Shown: in pieces, positions 1 to 9,669 of the stretch | Position numbering within the stretch: position 1 is the first letter of the stretch | Layout: each line of letters begins with the position of its first letter | Source of the DNA: Gammaproteobacteria bacterium | Lineage (GTDB): Bacteria; Pseudomonadota; Gammaproteobacteria; UBA1113 | Assembly (NCBI GenBank): GCA_021773295.1 | Contig: JAJFKI010000058.1 | Coordinates: 1-52,448 of the forward strand | Reading direction: 5' to 3' | Length of the DNA stretch: 52,448 nucleotides | Position numbers and translations under genes: made by a program | The notes under the pieces: model-generated | Told to the model about the DNA's origin: nothing | What the model saw: only the letters and a program-made list of their open reading frames with translations | Databases searched by the model: none

Positions 1-77
1 TCTCTGTTACTAATCGCTCCGCGCCCCCCCCCCACCCCACCCGCGCGAAATAGACGTTTAAGCGACCACCCAATGCA

Positions 78-172
78 GTGCCACGTTAGCCGAAGGGGTT
101 ACCCCCAAATAAAGCGCAGGCGGCCCCAGGCCGACGAGCCATTGGGGGTAACCCCTTCGGCTAACGTGGCAC
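78..172. repeat. Family A palindromic element, copy 1
   Basis: A perfect 30-bp inverted repeat (78-107 with 143-172) encloses a 35-nt loop. The loop and the innermost arm bases recur at 11314-11359: both copies read AAATAAAGCGCAGG, one variable base, GGCCCCAGGCCGACGAGCC, then ATTGGGGGTAA. The outer arms (here CCACGTTAGCCGAAGG) are unrelated to those of the second copy. It lies just past the 3' end of the minus-strand gene at 192-1298 and could act as a terminator-like hairpin, but no T-run follows the stem. Confidence 0.85.
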
Positions 173-191
173 GGAAAAGATGAGTAGAGAC

Positions 192-1298
192 TTAAACTTC
201 TTGCAGCATTAATTCGTCTGCAACATCTAAATACCCCTGGGCAAATACATCGCTAAAAATCGTCTTCGCTTCCACCGCAACGATTTCATCCTCACCAAAC
301 AATGCTGAATTTAAAAATTGCACTGCAATTTCTTCATTCGGCTCAACAAGTTCAGCTAAGGGGGTTAAAGGGTACTGGTCAATCAATGCAGGCGTAGCGG
401 GACGCATGTGCAAAGGAATGGAATACCAAGCAAAATAAAAGGCTAATAATTGATGATGACTATGAGCATCACTCGTCAAACGTTTACTAATGAATTTTAA
501 ATTCCACACGCCATTAATCACGCCCAAACAAATCAAATGCAATGCATGTTGACACAATTCTGTAATTTGACCGCGAGACGCTGTTAATAATAGATCCAGG
601 GATTTTGCTGGATCGGCAGGTACATCAACCGCTTCCGTTAAAGGCTCATCGCCTTCCACCGTCATGCCGGCTAACCAAGCACCATAGCCTAAGGTAACCG
701 CTTGGTTAGCGCGCTTAACTAATTGCTCGCAGACATTAACAAAGCGCTCAGCATTTTTCGAAATATAACCTCGACCATAAGCATAAGCAATAATCATGTC
801 TTCAATCGCTTCTTGATGATCATGTTTTAACGCGACATCAAAATAACGCTCCGCTAAACTCGCACGCTCTCTCGCGGATAAACCATGTAAAAAACGAAAA
901 CCATATTCTTCAATTTCTGGAAAGCGTCCCATGGCAGCATAACAGGTTGCCAAACGATACGCCGCATTAGCATTACCACGCTCAGCGGCAATTTTTAAAA
1001 AAGAAATCGCTTCTTCCGGGTGTAAAGGAATTTCAACATCGGGGTTGAACATTTGTAAGGCAAATAAATACGGCGCATCTTTTGAGCCTAAATCAGTGGC
1101 CGTTAATAAACATTGATTGGCATGTTGTTGTTGTGCTTGAGTGATAGAATCGAGGGATAATAAATCTAAGGCATTATTGAGGAACACGAGTGCGCGTTGT
1201 TGCGCCAAGGCCAAATCTAGAACGGCATACGCTTTGGTGCCTATTTTTAGATCGCGGTAGATCGGGCGATATCGTTTGTTAATATTATAAACATCCAT
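192..1298 (-). CDS. Sel1-like/TPR repeat protein
   Basis: A 368-residue, all-helical protein. The clearest Sel1-like unit is near residues 95-125 (PEEAISFLKIAAERGNANAA followed by YRLATCYAAMGR); a degenerate unit with ALKHDHQEAIEDMIIAYAYG lies near residues 155-175. Sel1/TPR solenoids are protein-binding scaffolds, and Legionellales use them in envelope and host-interaction proteins such as EnhC and LpnE. No signal peptide or membrane segment is evident, so a cytoplasmic or secreted protein is possible. The gene stands alone, divergent from mrdA, with a palindromic element just past its stop. Repeat class is fairly sure; the specific function is unknown. Confidence 0.7.
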   Translation of the reverse strand: MDVYNINKRYRPIYRDLKIGTKAYAVLDLALAQQRALVFLNNALDLLSLDSITQAQQQHANQCLLTATDLGSKDAPYLFALQMFNPDVEIPLHPEEAISFLKIAAERGNANAAYRLATCYAAMGRFPEIEEYGFRFLHGLSARERASLAERYFDVALKHDHQEAIEDMIIAYAYGRGYISKNAERFVNVCEQLVKRANQAVTLGYGAWLAGMTVEGDEPLTEAVDVPADPAKSLDLLLTASRGQITELCQHALHLICLGVINGVWNLKFISKRLTSDAHSHHQLLAFYFAWYSIPLHMRPATPALIDQYPLTPLAELVEPNEEIAVQFLNSALFGEDEIVAVEAKTIFSDVFAQGYLDVADELMLQEV

Positions 1299-1541
1299 TG
1301 TTACTGTTGTTCCTTCCTTCGTCCATTCCCTGGAGCATGTAACAAAATATCATAATCCTCCAACTTGGGATTTGCAATCGACAATTGAATTCTAGCAAAG
1401 AAAATTTTGTAGCCACAAGATATTGATCTTTCACCGCGGATCCTCACAAGATAATCTGTTTATTTTTTATCGGCGTCAAGATTTTGGCGCATTTAAAGGA
1501 AAGCTTTTTGTAAATTATCGATTAATTTGATCGGGTTCGCG

Positions 1542-1550
1542 TGGTATGAT
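1542..1550 (+). promoter_or_regulatory. Extended -10 promoter upstream of mrdA
   Basis: TGGTATGAT fits the extended -10 form TGnTATAAT with one mismatch, 27 bases before the mrdA start. No good -35 is present at 17-bp spacing (TTAATT at 1522), which extended -10 promoters tolerate. It would drive mrdA-rodA and perhaps mltB. Confidence 0.5.
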
Positions 1551-1577
1551 GACTCTCTTTAAATAATTAGCGACACA

Positions 1578-3401
1578 ATGGCAAAACGTTTTACACTTAA
1601 TAATCCCGATAAAGAGAAGCGGCAGTTCCAACGCCGTGCGATTATTAGTGTTATTATTGTGCTCGCATTGGTAGCAGCCGTCATCTTCCGCTTAGAATAT
1701 TTACAAATCCAACAACATGCGCGTTATACCAATCTATCGCAAAAAAATCAGCAAACCGTGTTACCCTTAGCGCCCACACGTGGACTCATCTATGATCGCA
1801 ACGGCGTGTTACTCGCAAGCAACACACCCGTGTTTAGTTTAGAATTGATTCCACATCGCGTGGAGGATTTGAAAAAAACCATCGCCGAGTTACAAACGAT
1901 GATTACTATTTCTGATGAAGACATTGAAGCCTTCCACAAACAACTTAATCAACGCCACCGTTATGATGCCATCCCGTTAAAAATTAAACTCAATCAAGAA
2001 GAAGTTGCTAGGTTTTATGTGAATCAATCTCGCTTCCCTGGTGTAGTGATTCGCGCTCAACTGATTCGCACCTATCCTTACGCTGATGCCATGGTTGACG
2101 TACTCGGTTTTGTAGGGCGGATCAATGAACGTGATTTAATGCATGTCAATATGACAAACTATGGTGCCACTAATTACATTGGCAAAGTCGGTATTGAAAA
2201 ATTTTATGAAGATGAATTACACGGTATCACGGGTTATGAATGGGTAGAAACAGATGCTGGCGGGCGCACCATGCGCGTTTTACAAAATGAGCCACCTATC
2301 GCTGGTAAAGACATGTATTTAACGATCGACAGTGGCTTACAACTAGAAGCGAAAAAAGCCTTAGGAAATGAACAAGGTGCCATCGTCGCCATCCAACCGC
2401 AAACCGGTGAAGTCTTGGCAATGGTGAGCAATCCAACGTACGATCCGAATTTATTCGTCAATGGTATGCCCTCAACCATCTATACTCAACTACGTAACGA
2501 TCCAAGCCAACCTTTATTCAATCGTGCCATTCGTGGTCAGTATCCCTTGGCCTCAACGATCAAACCTTTCCTGGCTTTAGGTGGATTAATTACAAAAACA
2601 ACCACGCCTGAATTTCGCATCAAAGATCCTGGTTATGTCAAACTCTACAATCACACGTACCGTGACTGGAGAAAAGGCGGCCATGGCATCGTTAATTTAA
2701 ATCGTGCCATCGTGATTTCCTGCGACACTTATTTTTATTTACTCGCCATGAGAATGGGCATTACTCGAATGGGCACTATTTTAAGGCAGTTTGGCTTTGG
2801 TGAAGATACAGGTTTAGATATTGGCGAAGAACTACCAGGACTCATCCCCTCCCCCAAATGGAAAAAACGTAAAATGGGGCAATCATGGTATTTAGGCGAT
2901 ACGCTTATTTCAGGGATTGGTCAGGGCTACATGTTAACAACACCAATACAATTAGCCGTAGCGACGACTGGTTTAGCCAATCGTGGGGCTCGCTATCAGC
3001 CACACCTGCTGAAAAAAACCATTAGCGCTAAAGGAACACAGACCAGTACCAAACCCACCACACTATCTCCCGTCGTCGCCTCAAAAAAAAATTGGGGTGA
3101 AATTATTCGCGGCATGCATGGCGTAATGACCCATGGCACGGGTCGCAAATTTGGATTTCCCAAACAATATACCGTTGCTGGTAAAACCGGTACGGGTCAG
3201 GTATTTAGTACCCACGGTGTCAAAGTTGATACTAAAAATTTACCGAAACACTTGCGGGATCATTCTATGTTCATCGCCTTTGCTCCCGTTGATAATCCTA
3301 AAATCGCCATTGCCGTTGTGGTTGAACACAGCCCTGGCACGGCAACAAAAATTGCGCGTGATGTTATTGATTATTGGTTAATTAGAGAGAAGCACTTATG
3401 A
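1578..3401 (+). CDS. mrdA: Penicillin-binding protein 2 (elongasome transpeptidase)
   Basis: Cross-links peptidoglycan for lateral wall growth as the transpeptidase partner of RodA. It is a 607-residue class B PBP with an N-terminal membrane anchor at about residues 21-38 (AIISVIIVLALVAAVIF) and a periplasmic dimerisation domain containing RGLIYDRNG. The transpeptidase motifs are all present: SxxK as S326-T-I-K329, SxD as S381-C-D383 and KTG at 536-538. Length is close to the usual 600-635. The stop overlaps the rodA start as ATGA, so the pair is translationally coupled. No strong Shine-Dalgarno precedes the ATG. Confidence 0.96.
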   Translation: MAKRFTLNNPDKEKRQFQRRAIISVIIVLALVAAVIFRLEYLQIQQHARYTNLSQKNQQTVLPLAPTRGLIYDRNGVLLASNTPVFSLELIPHRVEDLKKTIAELQTMITISDEDIEAFHKQLNQRHRYDAIPLKIKLNQEEVARFYVNQSRFPGVVIRAQLIRTYPYADAMVDVLGFVGRINERDLMHVNMTNYGATNYIGKVGIEKFYEDELHGITGYEWVETDAGGRTMRVLQNEPPIAGKDMYLTIDSGLQLEAKKALGNEQGAIVAIQPQTGEVLAMVSNPTYDPNLFVNGMPSTIYTQLRNDPSQPLFNRAIRGQYPLASTIKPFLALGGLITKTTTPEFRIKDPGYVKLYNHTYRDWRKGGHGIVNLNRAIVISCDTYFYLLAMRMGITRMGTILRQFGFGEDTGLDIGEELPGLIPSPKWKKRKMGQSWYLGDTLISGIGQGYMLTTPIQLAVATTGLANRGARYQPHLLKKTISAKGTQTSTKPTTLSPVVASKKNWGEIIRGMHGVMTHGTGRKFGFPKQYTVAGKTGTGQVFSTHGVKVDTKNLPKHLRDHSMFIAFAPVDNPKIAIAVVVEHSPGTATKIARDVIDYWLIREKHL

Positions 3402-4540
3402 AGCTAGAACAAAACCCGTGGTTTAGCATTGTCACCAAACCTGAACAAATTAATCAACAAACCCTGTGGCAGAAAATGCATGTTGACGTGCCTTTGTTAT
3501 TTGGTATCACACTGTTAACAGCCATTGGCTTAATCATTCTTTACAGCGCTGGTGGCAAAGACATGCATTTTCTTATGCGACAAGTAGGCCGCTTTGCGCT
3601 TGCCTATGGCATTATGTTTGGCTTAGCTCAAGTACCTCCCTCTAGTTTTTATCGCTGGGCGCCTTGGATCTTTGGCTTTGGTACTATCATGTTAATCGCG
3701 GTATTAATCATTGGTGATATTGGTAAAGGTGCACAACGTTGGCTAGATATCGGAATTATTCGTTTTCAACCCTCAGAAATTTTAAAAGTTGCTATCCCTA
3801 TGTTCATCGCCTGGTTTTTACATGACAAAGTATTGCCGCCTAGTTTCTCGGTAATTCTGATCTGTGCTGCGATTATTGGCGTTCCTGTATTACTCACTGC
3901 GAAACAGCCTGATCTTGGTACTGCATTGATGCTCGCCTTTACCGGGATCAGTGTTTTATTTCTTTCAGGGTTTAGTTGGCGTTTAATGATTTTAATGGCC
4001 GCAGCGATAGGTGGTGTATTACCTTTAGTATGGTCTCACATGCATGATTATCAACGGCAACGGGTACTGACCTTTTTAAACCCTGAACGCGACCCACTGG
4101 GCGCAGGTTATCATATTATTCAGTCTAAAATTGCCATTGGTTCTGGCGGTACCTTTGGCAAGGGCTGGCTCAATGGTACCCAATCCCACTTACACTTTTT
4201 GCCTGAACACGCAACTGACTTTATCTTCGCAGTGGCCGGGGAAGAATTTGGCATCATTGGCGCTTGCATCATTCTTGCGGTTTATCTTTTCATCGTATTA
4301 CGTGGTATGTATATTGCCATCCGTGCACAAGATACCTTTACCCGCTTGCTCGCTGGTGGCATTAGTTTAACCTTTTTCTTTTCTATTTTTGTCAATATCG
4401 GCATGGTCATTGGCATTTTGCCAGTCGTGGGTTTGCCACTACCGTTGATCAGTTATGGTGGTACTTCCATGCTAACCGTCATGGCCAGTTTTGGTATTCT
4501 GATGTCGATTCAAACACATCGTAAACTTGTGTCAAAATAA
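3398..4540 (+). CDS. rodA: Rod shape-determining protein RodA (SEDS glycosyltransferase)
   Basis: Polymerises lipid II into glycan strands with PBP2 in the elongasome. A 380-residue polytopic inner-membrane protein with about ten hydrophobic segments. SEDS-family motifs are visible: KGAQRWLDIG followed by RFQPSEILK, KQPDLGTALM in the middle, and near the C-terminus GLPLPLISYGGTSML. The start overlaps the mrdA stop by 4 bases. Synteny with mrdA and mltB is the standard rod-shape cluster, suggesting a rod or coccobacillary cell with a full peptidoglycan wall. Confidence 0.96.
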   Translation: MKLEQNPWFSIVTKPEQINQQTLWQKMHVDVPLLFGITLLTAIGLIILYSAGGKDMHFLMRQVGRFALAYGIMFGLAQVPPSSFYRWAPWIFGFGTIMLIAVLIIGDIGKGAQRWLDIGIIRFQPSEILKVAIPMFIAWFLHDKVLPPSFSVILICAAIIGVPVLLTAKQPDLGTALMLAFTGISVLFLSGFSWRLMILMAAAIGGVLPLVWSHMHDYQRQRVLTFLNPERDPLGAGYHIIQSKIAIGSGGTFGKGWLNGTQSHLHFLPEHATDFIFAVAGEEFGIIGACIILAVYLFIVLRGMYIAIRAQDTFTRLLAGGISLTFFFSIFVNIGMVIGILPVVGLPLPLISYGGTSMLTVMASFGILMSIQTHRKLVSK

Positions 4541-4588
4541 AGGCTTGTGTTACAGTTACGGACTAATGCAACCTGCTAAGGATTAATC

Positions 4589-5695
4589 ATGCTAAAGAAC
4601 TTACTTTTAATTATTTGTTTGAGTGTCTCTTTGTCTGCTATTGCAGCACCAACGACTACAACAAAAGAAACACCACAGCCTGTGGCTAAAAAATCGCAAC
4701 ATCATGCTGCAAAAAAGACTCACCCAACAAACATGAGCAAACCTTCAGATAAAGCAGTGATTGATGATGCAAAAGTACAAGCCTTTATCAAAATGATGGT
4801 CAAGGATCATAAATTTAATCAAACGGATTTAGAACATTTATTTAAACAAGTACAATGGCAAAAAGCGATCCTGACGTCAGTACACCATCCCAAAGAAGCA
4901 CTAAACTGGCATCAGTATTCTAATTTATTTGTCACGCAACGACGCATCGAGAACGGCGTTGACTTCTGGAAAAAACATAAAAAAGTATTAAACCAAGTGT
5001 CCAAACAATACGGCGTGCCACCTGAAATCATCGTGGCACTCTTAGGCGTGGAAACAAAATATGGCACTCGTCAAGGCAATCACCGCGTCATTGACTCACT
5101 GACTACCATTGCTTTTAACTTCCCTAAACGATCAAAATTCTTTACACAAGAGTTGGCCGAATTTTTAATCCTCTGTCGTGATAATCATTTAAATCCACTG
5201 AAAATGAAAGGCTCCTATGCTGGTGCTTTCGGCATGCCACAATTCATGCCCAGCAGTTATCGCCGCTACGCCGTTGACTACAGCCACAATGGTAAAAAAG
5301 ATTTAAGCCACGATTATAAAGACGCCATCGCCAGCGTTGCCAATTACTTAAAGAAAAATGGTTGGCAAGCTAACCAACCGGTCGCCGTTGCTGCTAATGT
5401 CAAAGGTTATCGCTATAAAAAATACTTATACAAAGGCAAACACCACCATATCCACAAACCTAACATCACAGTAAAAGTCTTAGAAAAAAATGGCATCACC
5501 CCCAAAAAAACGGTTCCGACAAATGACAAGGCCATACTCTTAAAACTCGCCGCTGGTGGCGACCAATATGAGTACTGGCTAGGTTTTACTAACTTCTACG
5601 TCATCATGCGCTACAACCCCAGCCAAAACTACGCCATGGCGGTGTATACCCTAGCTGATTTAATCAAAGATCAGCTTGAAAATCAGAATTCTTAA
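4589..5695 (+). CDS. mltB: Membrane-bound lytic murein transglycosylase B
   Basis: Cleaves the MurNAc-GlcNAc bond of peptidoglycan to leave anhydro-MurNAc ends. The 368-residue product starts with a signal peptide (MLKNLLLIICLSVSLSAIAA). No lipobox cysteine follows it, so unlike E. coli MltB this may be soluble periplasmic. The catalytic glutamate is E155 in LLGVETKYGTRQG, and the family signature GSYAGAFGMPQFMPSSY follows. A Lys/Thr-rich linker spans residues about 21-60. A good ribosome site (AAGGATTAATC) precedes the ATG. It ends 4 bases into the convergent VgrG-like gene. Confidence 0.93.
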   Translation: MLKNLLLIICLSVSLSAIAAPTTTTKETPQPVAKKSQHHAAKKTHPTNMSKPSDKAVIDDAKVQAFIKMMVKDHKFNQTDLEHLFKQVQWQKAILTSVHHPKEALNWHQYSNLFVTQRRIENGVDFWKKHKKVLNQVSKQYGVPPEIIVALLGVETKYGTRQGNHRVIDSLTTIAFNFPKRSKFFTQELAEFLILCRDNHLNPLKMKGSYAGAFGMPQFMPSSYRRYAVDYSHNGKKDLSHDYKDAIASVANYLKKNGWQANQPVAVAANVKGYRYKKYLYKGKHHHIHKPNITVKVLEKNGITPKKTVPTNDKAILLKLAAGGDQYEYWLGFTNFYVIMRYNPSQNYAMAVYTLADLIKDQLENQNS

Positions 5696-7431
5696 TCTGA
5701 CAGGGAAGAGGAATAAAAAGTATCATGCGCAATTACCTTAATGTTATCAGCATTAATCGCTAGGCGCATTGCATTAAGCTCAATACAACTCTCTGTCACC
5801 CGTAAATGACACGATTCGTGGTTTAATTGCAATGACTGCGCATCAACCTCTATTGGACCTTGGGCATAACAACGAATGCTACCTTCATTGGTTTGCCAAA
5901 CACCCATCCCTTTTGCCGAGCAGCATAATTGTTTTTGAATATCCCACTGAATCTCTTGTTCGCTGTGCATGAGCAATGATCCTTGCGTTGCCAGTTGCAT
6001 CCCTGCTTGACTCTGTAATTCAATATTCGCACCCGCAAACCAAGTACATCCCCCTTGGTAAGTTTCAGTCACATTGCCTGCAACAAATAACTCATACCCC
6101 TTTGCCACCCGATAAGCAATATTACCACCCACCTGCAGACACATCGTGTCAGCCACAGCAATCTCCATTTCCCCCTGTTTACACACAAACGCAATCCCCG
6201 GTAATTCTTTTGTATTACGCATCTGTAAATATAAAGCTGGATTATTCATTAAAATAAATTGCTCACTGCCTTTGGTATCATCCAGCGTCAACGATTGCTG
6301 CTGCCTTGATAGCACTTTATGCTGGGTCACATTATCCGCCGTCACTACATTCATCGTGTCCGTATCAGATAACGCCCCCAAAATAATCGCTTGTTCCGTA
6401 TCATCCAATTGCGCGCATAATACTTTCGCACCGCCCGATAAAGGGAAATGCCAACCACAGTCCCCCTGCCCTCCAGCAAATTGAACCAAAGGCATCGCCA
6501 TACTATTGTGCTGCAGTGAAGCTGGCACGGTGTCAAACTCATACTGCAAGTAATAATGCCCCACTTCATCTAACATCGGCTCACGGTTATTTGCTTGCAC
6601 CTTCGCTTGCGTTAGCATAAAAGACTCATGCTGCACTTGCTTATCAAGCATTTTCCCCAACACTAATTCATTCTTAATGTTATACCCACCATGTGCATCT
6701 TGTTGCACCAACAGTTGCTGACTTAATAACTGTAAGCGCTTACCCTCAAGTTGCAACCATTGCCCCGCTACCATGTGCAATGATTCCGTGCATGCCAAAA
6801 CCTTCATCCCCGCCGCACAATAATCATATTGTTGAATCACAACACCACCTTCACCATGTACCATCCCCGAAGCCCACACACTCACCACATCCAGCAATTC
6901 AATCTCCCGCGCTAACGCCTCTAAAGAATCACTCACCAATAATTGCAACCCTTGATTGCGATGCACCCAAGCAAAAAACAATTGATAGCGCGCTAATAAA
7001 CGCAAACAACTCTCAGCATCACTTTCATTAACTTGCTGAAAATGAGACACAACGGCAGGCGCTTTCACCCAAAAACACTCAAACGCCACCCCCATCAGCA
7101 AACGCCGCAAAATAGCATCAATATCCAAATCCGCAAACACTCGATTAGACACTCGTTGTCGCAACGCTCCCAGTGGCGACACAAGTTGCAACTGACACTC
7201 AAAAGGCCCATGCCCGCTCACCACACAAGCCGACACTACCCCGCCACAGACCCAACGCCCCTGGTGCAAAACACTAACAAAACACCCCAGCATCTCCCGC
7301 GGCACCACAAACTCAGCATACAAAACCCGCACCTTAAACTCATAATCCACATTCACCCCAAACATATGACTCACCAGTGACAAAACTCGCCCCCTGGCCA
7401 TCCAATCTACTTCCGAACAAATAATTTGCAT
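5692..7431 (-). CDS. VgrG-like type VI secretion spike protein (orphan, divergent)
   Basis: A 579-residue protein with the VgrG domain order. The gp27-like part (residues about 1-230) carries FQQVNESDAESCLRLLARYQ, comparable to the VgrG motif YxESDxxFxxRLLxxEG. The gp5/OB part contains GDCGWHFPLSGGAKVLCAQL then DDTEQAIILGALSD, matching the region usually written GxxxxPRxGxEVxVxFxxGDPDxPIIxG. A beta-rich C-terminal half follows (GNIAYRVAKGYELFVAGNV). The canonical PRVG residues are absent and many Cys are present, so it is diverged. No other T6SS gene, effector or PAAR gene is nearby. It could instead serve a phage-tail-like structure. ATG at 7431 is the only good start. Confidence 0.65.
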   Translation of the reverse strand: MQIICSEVDWMARGRVLSLVSHMFGVNVDYEFKVRVLYAEFVVPREMLGCFVSVLHQGRWVCGGVVSACVVSGHGPFECQLQLVSPLGALRQRVSNRVFADLDIDAILRRLLMGVAFECFWVKAPAVVSHFQQVNESDAESCLRLLARYQLFFAWVHRNQGLQLLVSDSLEALAREIELLDVVSVWASGMVHGEGGVVIQQYDYCAAGMKVLACTESLHMVAGQWLQLEGKRLQLLSQQLLVQQDAHGGYNIKNELVLGKMLDKQVQHESFMLTQAKVQANNREPMLDEVGHYYLQYEFDTVPASLQHNSMAMPLVQFAGGQGDCGWHFPLSGGAKVLCAQLDDTEQAIILGALSDTDTMNVVTADNVTQHKVLSRQQQSLTLDDTKGSEQFILMNNPALYLQMRNTKELPGIAFVCKQGEMEIAVADTMCLQVGGNIAYRVAKGYELFVAGNVTETYQGGCTWFAGANIELQSQAGMQLATQGSLLMHSEQEIQWDIQKQLCCSAKGMGVWQTNEGSIRCYAQGPIEVDAQSLQLNHESCHLRVTESCIELNAMRLAINADNIKVIAHDTFYSSSLSD

Positions 7432-7585
7432 ACACCAACCTATTTATTGTTTGATTTTAATTAAATGATTATAATAATATTTATACGTCGAACACAAAAA
7501 AAATATTGGGACAAGCTCTTAGAAATGTTAAGCTAAAACCTTAATTTTAAGGATAAAGAGTAAACTTAAAAAAGGTGACACTCCA

Positions 7586-8827
7586 ATGAACAGACTGACT
7601 CAATATTACACAAGATTTATCACATTCCTCATTGCTATGGCTGTGTGCTTAAGCTTCACCGCCAACGCAGAACAAATACCCACAACAAGCAGAGACAAAG
7701 CTCCCAGCGCCATTAATAACCTTGTCCCACCCGCACCAGATATTGACGCCTCCGGCTACGTGTTAATGGATGCCAACAGCGGTAAAGTTTTAGCGTCTAA
7801 AAATCCAGACGTACGCCGCGCACCGGCTAGCCTTACCAAAATGATGACGGTGTACATCATTACCGAAGCACTCAATAATGACCAAATCAAATTAGACGAC
7901 AAAGTTAGAGTCAGCAAAAAAGCGTGGGCCACTGGCGGTTCCAGAATGTTTTTAAAACTCGGGCAAGAAGTCCCTGTTTCTGACATGATTGAAGGCATCA
8001 TTGTAGACTCGGGTAATGACGCTACGGTCGCAATGGCAGAACATGTTGGCGGTTCAGAAGACACGTTTGTGAGCTTAATGAATAAAGAAGCGCATCGCCT
8101 CGGAATGAAGAATACCCACTTCACTGATTCCAACGGACTCCCCCATGAAAATCATTATTCAACCCCACGTGACTTGGCCATTTGAGCGCGCGCCATTATC
8201 ATGGATCACCCTGAGTTCTATGAAGAAAACCAATGGTATGCGAAAAAACGATTAACCTTTAACGGCATTAAGCAATATAACCGTAACCGTTTATTGTGGC
8301 GTTATCCTGGTACCGATGGATTGAAAACTGGCCATACCAAAGAAGCAGGCTATTGTTTAGTGTCCTCAGCAAAACGCGATGGCATGCGTTTGATTTCCGT
8401 TGTACTAGGCGCACCCTCTGACAATGCCAGAACGGAAGACAGTCAACGCTTACTCACTTATGGGTTTAGGTTCTTTAAAACCTATAAAGTCTATGCCGGC
8501 AATGAAGCTATCAGCCATCCCCGTGTTTGGAAAGGCGAAAAGAAAACCATCCCAGCCGGTTTGAGTAAAGACTTATTCATTACCGTACCCAACGGTGAAT
8601 ACAAACAATTAAAAGCCACCTCGGTGATGAATTCATCCTTAGAAGCCCCCGTGAAAAAGGGCCAAGCATTAGGACATTTAGAAATTAAATACAAAGACAC
8701 CATCGTGGCACAACGCCCCATCGTTGCCTTAGCCAATGATCCTGAAGGGGGAATTTGGACGCGTATTACCGATACACTGACGCGTTCCTACCACAATTGG
8801 TTCCATAGAGCGAAACAAGAAGGATGA
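7586..8827 (+). pseudogene. dacA: D-alanyl-D-alanine carboxypeptidase, interrupted by an in-frame UGA
   Basis: PBP5/6-type carboxypeptidase that trims the terminal D-Ala of peptidoglycan stem peptides. A signal peptide (residues 1-28) is followed by SxxK (S82-L-T-K85) and SGN (142-144). Codon 200 is TGA (8183-8185), and the same frame continues with ARAIIMDHPEFYEENQWY to the KTG motif (K247 by full-frame count) and the C-terminal domain, ending at 8827. Relatives have a hydrophobic residue, usually Leu, at the stop position, so TTA or TTG to TGA is the simplest origin. The 199-residue product lacks KTG and would be inactive without read-through. The downstream half has its own ATG at 8201 but no signal peptide. 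The final stop overlaps the dat start (ATGA). Confidence 0.9.
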
Positions 8828-9669
8828 ACATAGCCTACATTAATGGCGAGTTTCTACCCTTAGAAAAAGCCCGGATCTCAGCAATGGATCGGGGCTTTTT
8901 GTTTGGCGATGGCGTTTATGAAGTCGTCCCAGTGTTCAATGGCAAATTGTTTCGCTGCGACCAACACCTCGCACGGTTACAACGCAGCCTTGAAGCCATT
9001 CAACTCAACTTAGACAAACCCATCGAATCCTTGAGCACAATAGTAGACTCACTGCGTGAACGCATGGGCGCGAAAGAGCAATCGATTTATTTACAAATCA
9101 CCCGAGGCCCTTCCATGGAGCGTGCTCATGTGATCCCGGATGAATACACGCCAACGATTTTTGCTTATTCTCGAGAAATCCCCGCATTAAACATTGATGA
9201 TTTACGCCAAGGCGTTACAGCCATCACTGCCGAAGATATTCGCTGGCAAGAGTGCTTCATTAAATCAATTAATTTATTACCGAATGTTTTATTAAGCACG
9301 CAAGCTAAGCAACAAGGCGCCAAAGAAGCCATTTTGTTGCGTGATGGTTATATTAGTGAATGTTCACACTCTAATGTGTTCATCGTTGAAGGCCAAGATA
9401 TTTTAACGCCAAAACTAGACCCCAGCATTTTAGGCGGCATCACCCGAGAATTAGTGTTAGAAATTGCCAAGACTAAAGGTATGACCATCAAAGAAATACG
9501 TATCACAGAGCAACGATTACGAGACGCCGATGAGATTTGGATAACAGCATCCACCAGTCACATTGCACCCGTTATTGCCGTCGATGGCCAAGCCGTAAGC
9601 CAAGGCCAAGCCGGCCCCCTATGGGAGCAAATGATTCATTATTATCAAGCTTATAAGCAATCCTTATAA
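8824..9669 (+). CDS. dat: D-amino acid aminotransferase (class IV PLP enzyme)
   Basis: Interconverts D-alanine/2-oxoglutarate and pyruvate/D-glutamate, linking to wall precursor supply. The 281-residue product has the fold-type IV opening (YINGEFLPLEKARISAMDRG then FLFGDGVYEVV). The PLP lysine is K147 in ECFIKSINLLPNVL, and the cofactor-phosphate region is GYISECSHSNVFIV. Branched-chain aminotransferase or 4-amino-4-deoxychorismate lyase are the main alternatives, but position after dacA and before ybeD-lipB-lipA is the known dat locus in gammaproteobacteria. The start is coupled to the dacA stop; the next gene overlaps by one base. Confidence 0.85.
   Translation: MNIAYINGEFLPLEKARISAMDRGFLFGDGVYEVVPVFNGKLFRCDQHLARLQRSLEAIQLNLDKPIESLSTIVDSLRERMGAKEQSIYLQITRGPSMERAHVIPDEYTPTIFAYSREIPALNIDDLRQGVTAITAEDIRWQECFIKSINLLPNVLLSTQAKQQGAKEAILLRDGYISECSHSNVFIVEGQDILTPKLDPSILGGITRELVLEIAKTKGMTIKEIRITEQRLRDADEIWITASTSHIAPVIAVDGQAVSQGQAGPLWEQMIHYYQAYKQSL

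Noticed and set aside
5976..7380. Several ORFs on the plus strand opposite the VgrG-like gene
   Set aside because: They are antisense shadows: Pro/His/Gln-rich, low-complexity translations without ribosome sites.
8183..8185. Selenocysteine or reassigned UGA in dacA
   Set aside because: Relatives have a hydrophobic residue here, no convincing SECIS-like hairpin follows directly, and UGA is a normal stop for other genes in the window (mrdA, dacA itself, the 843-residue gene).
7586..8827. Frameshift as the cause of the dacA break
   Set aside because: Both halves are in the same frame and conserved residues continue directly after TGA, so it is a substitution, not an indel.
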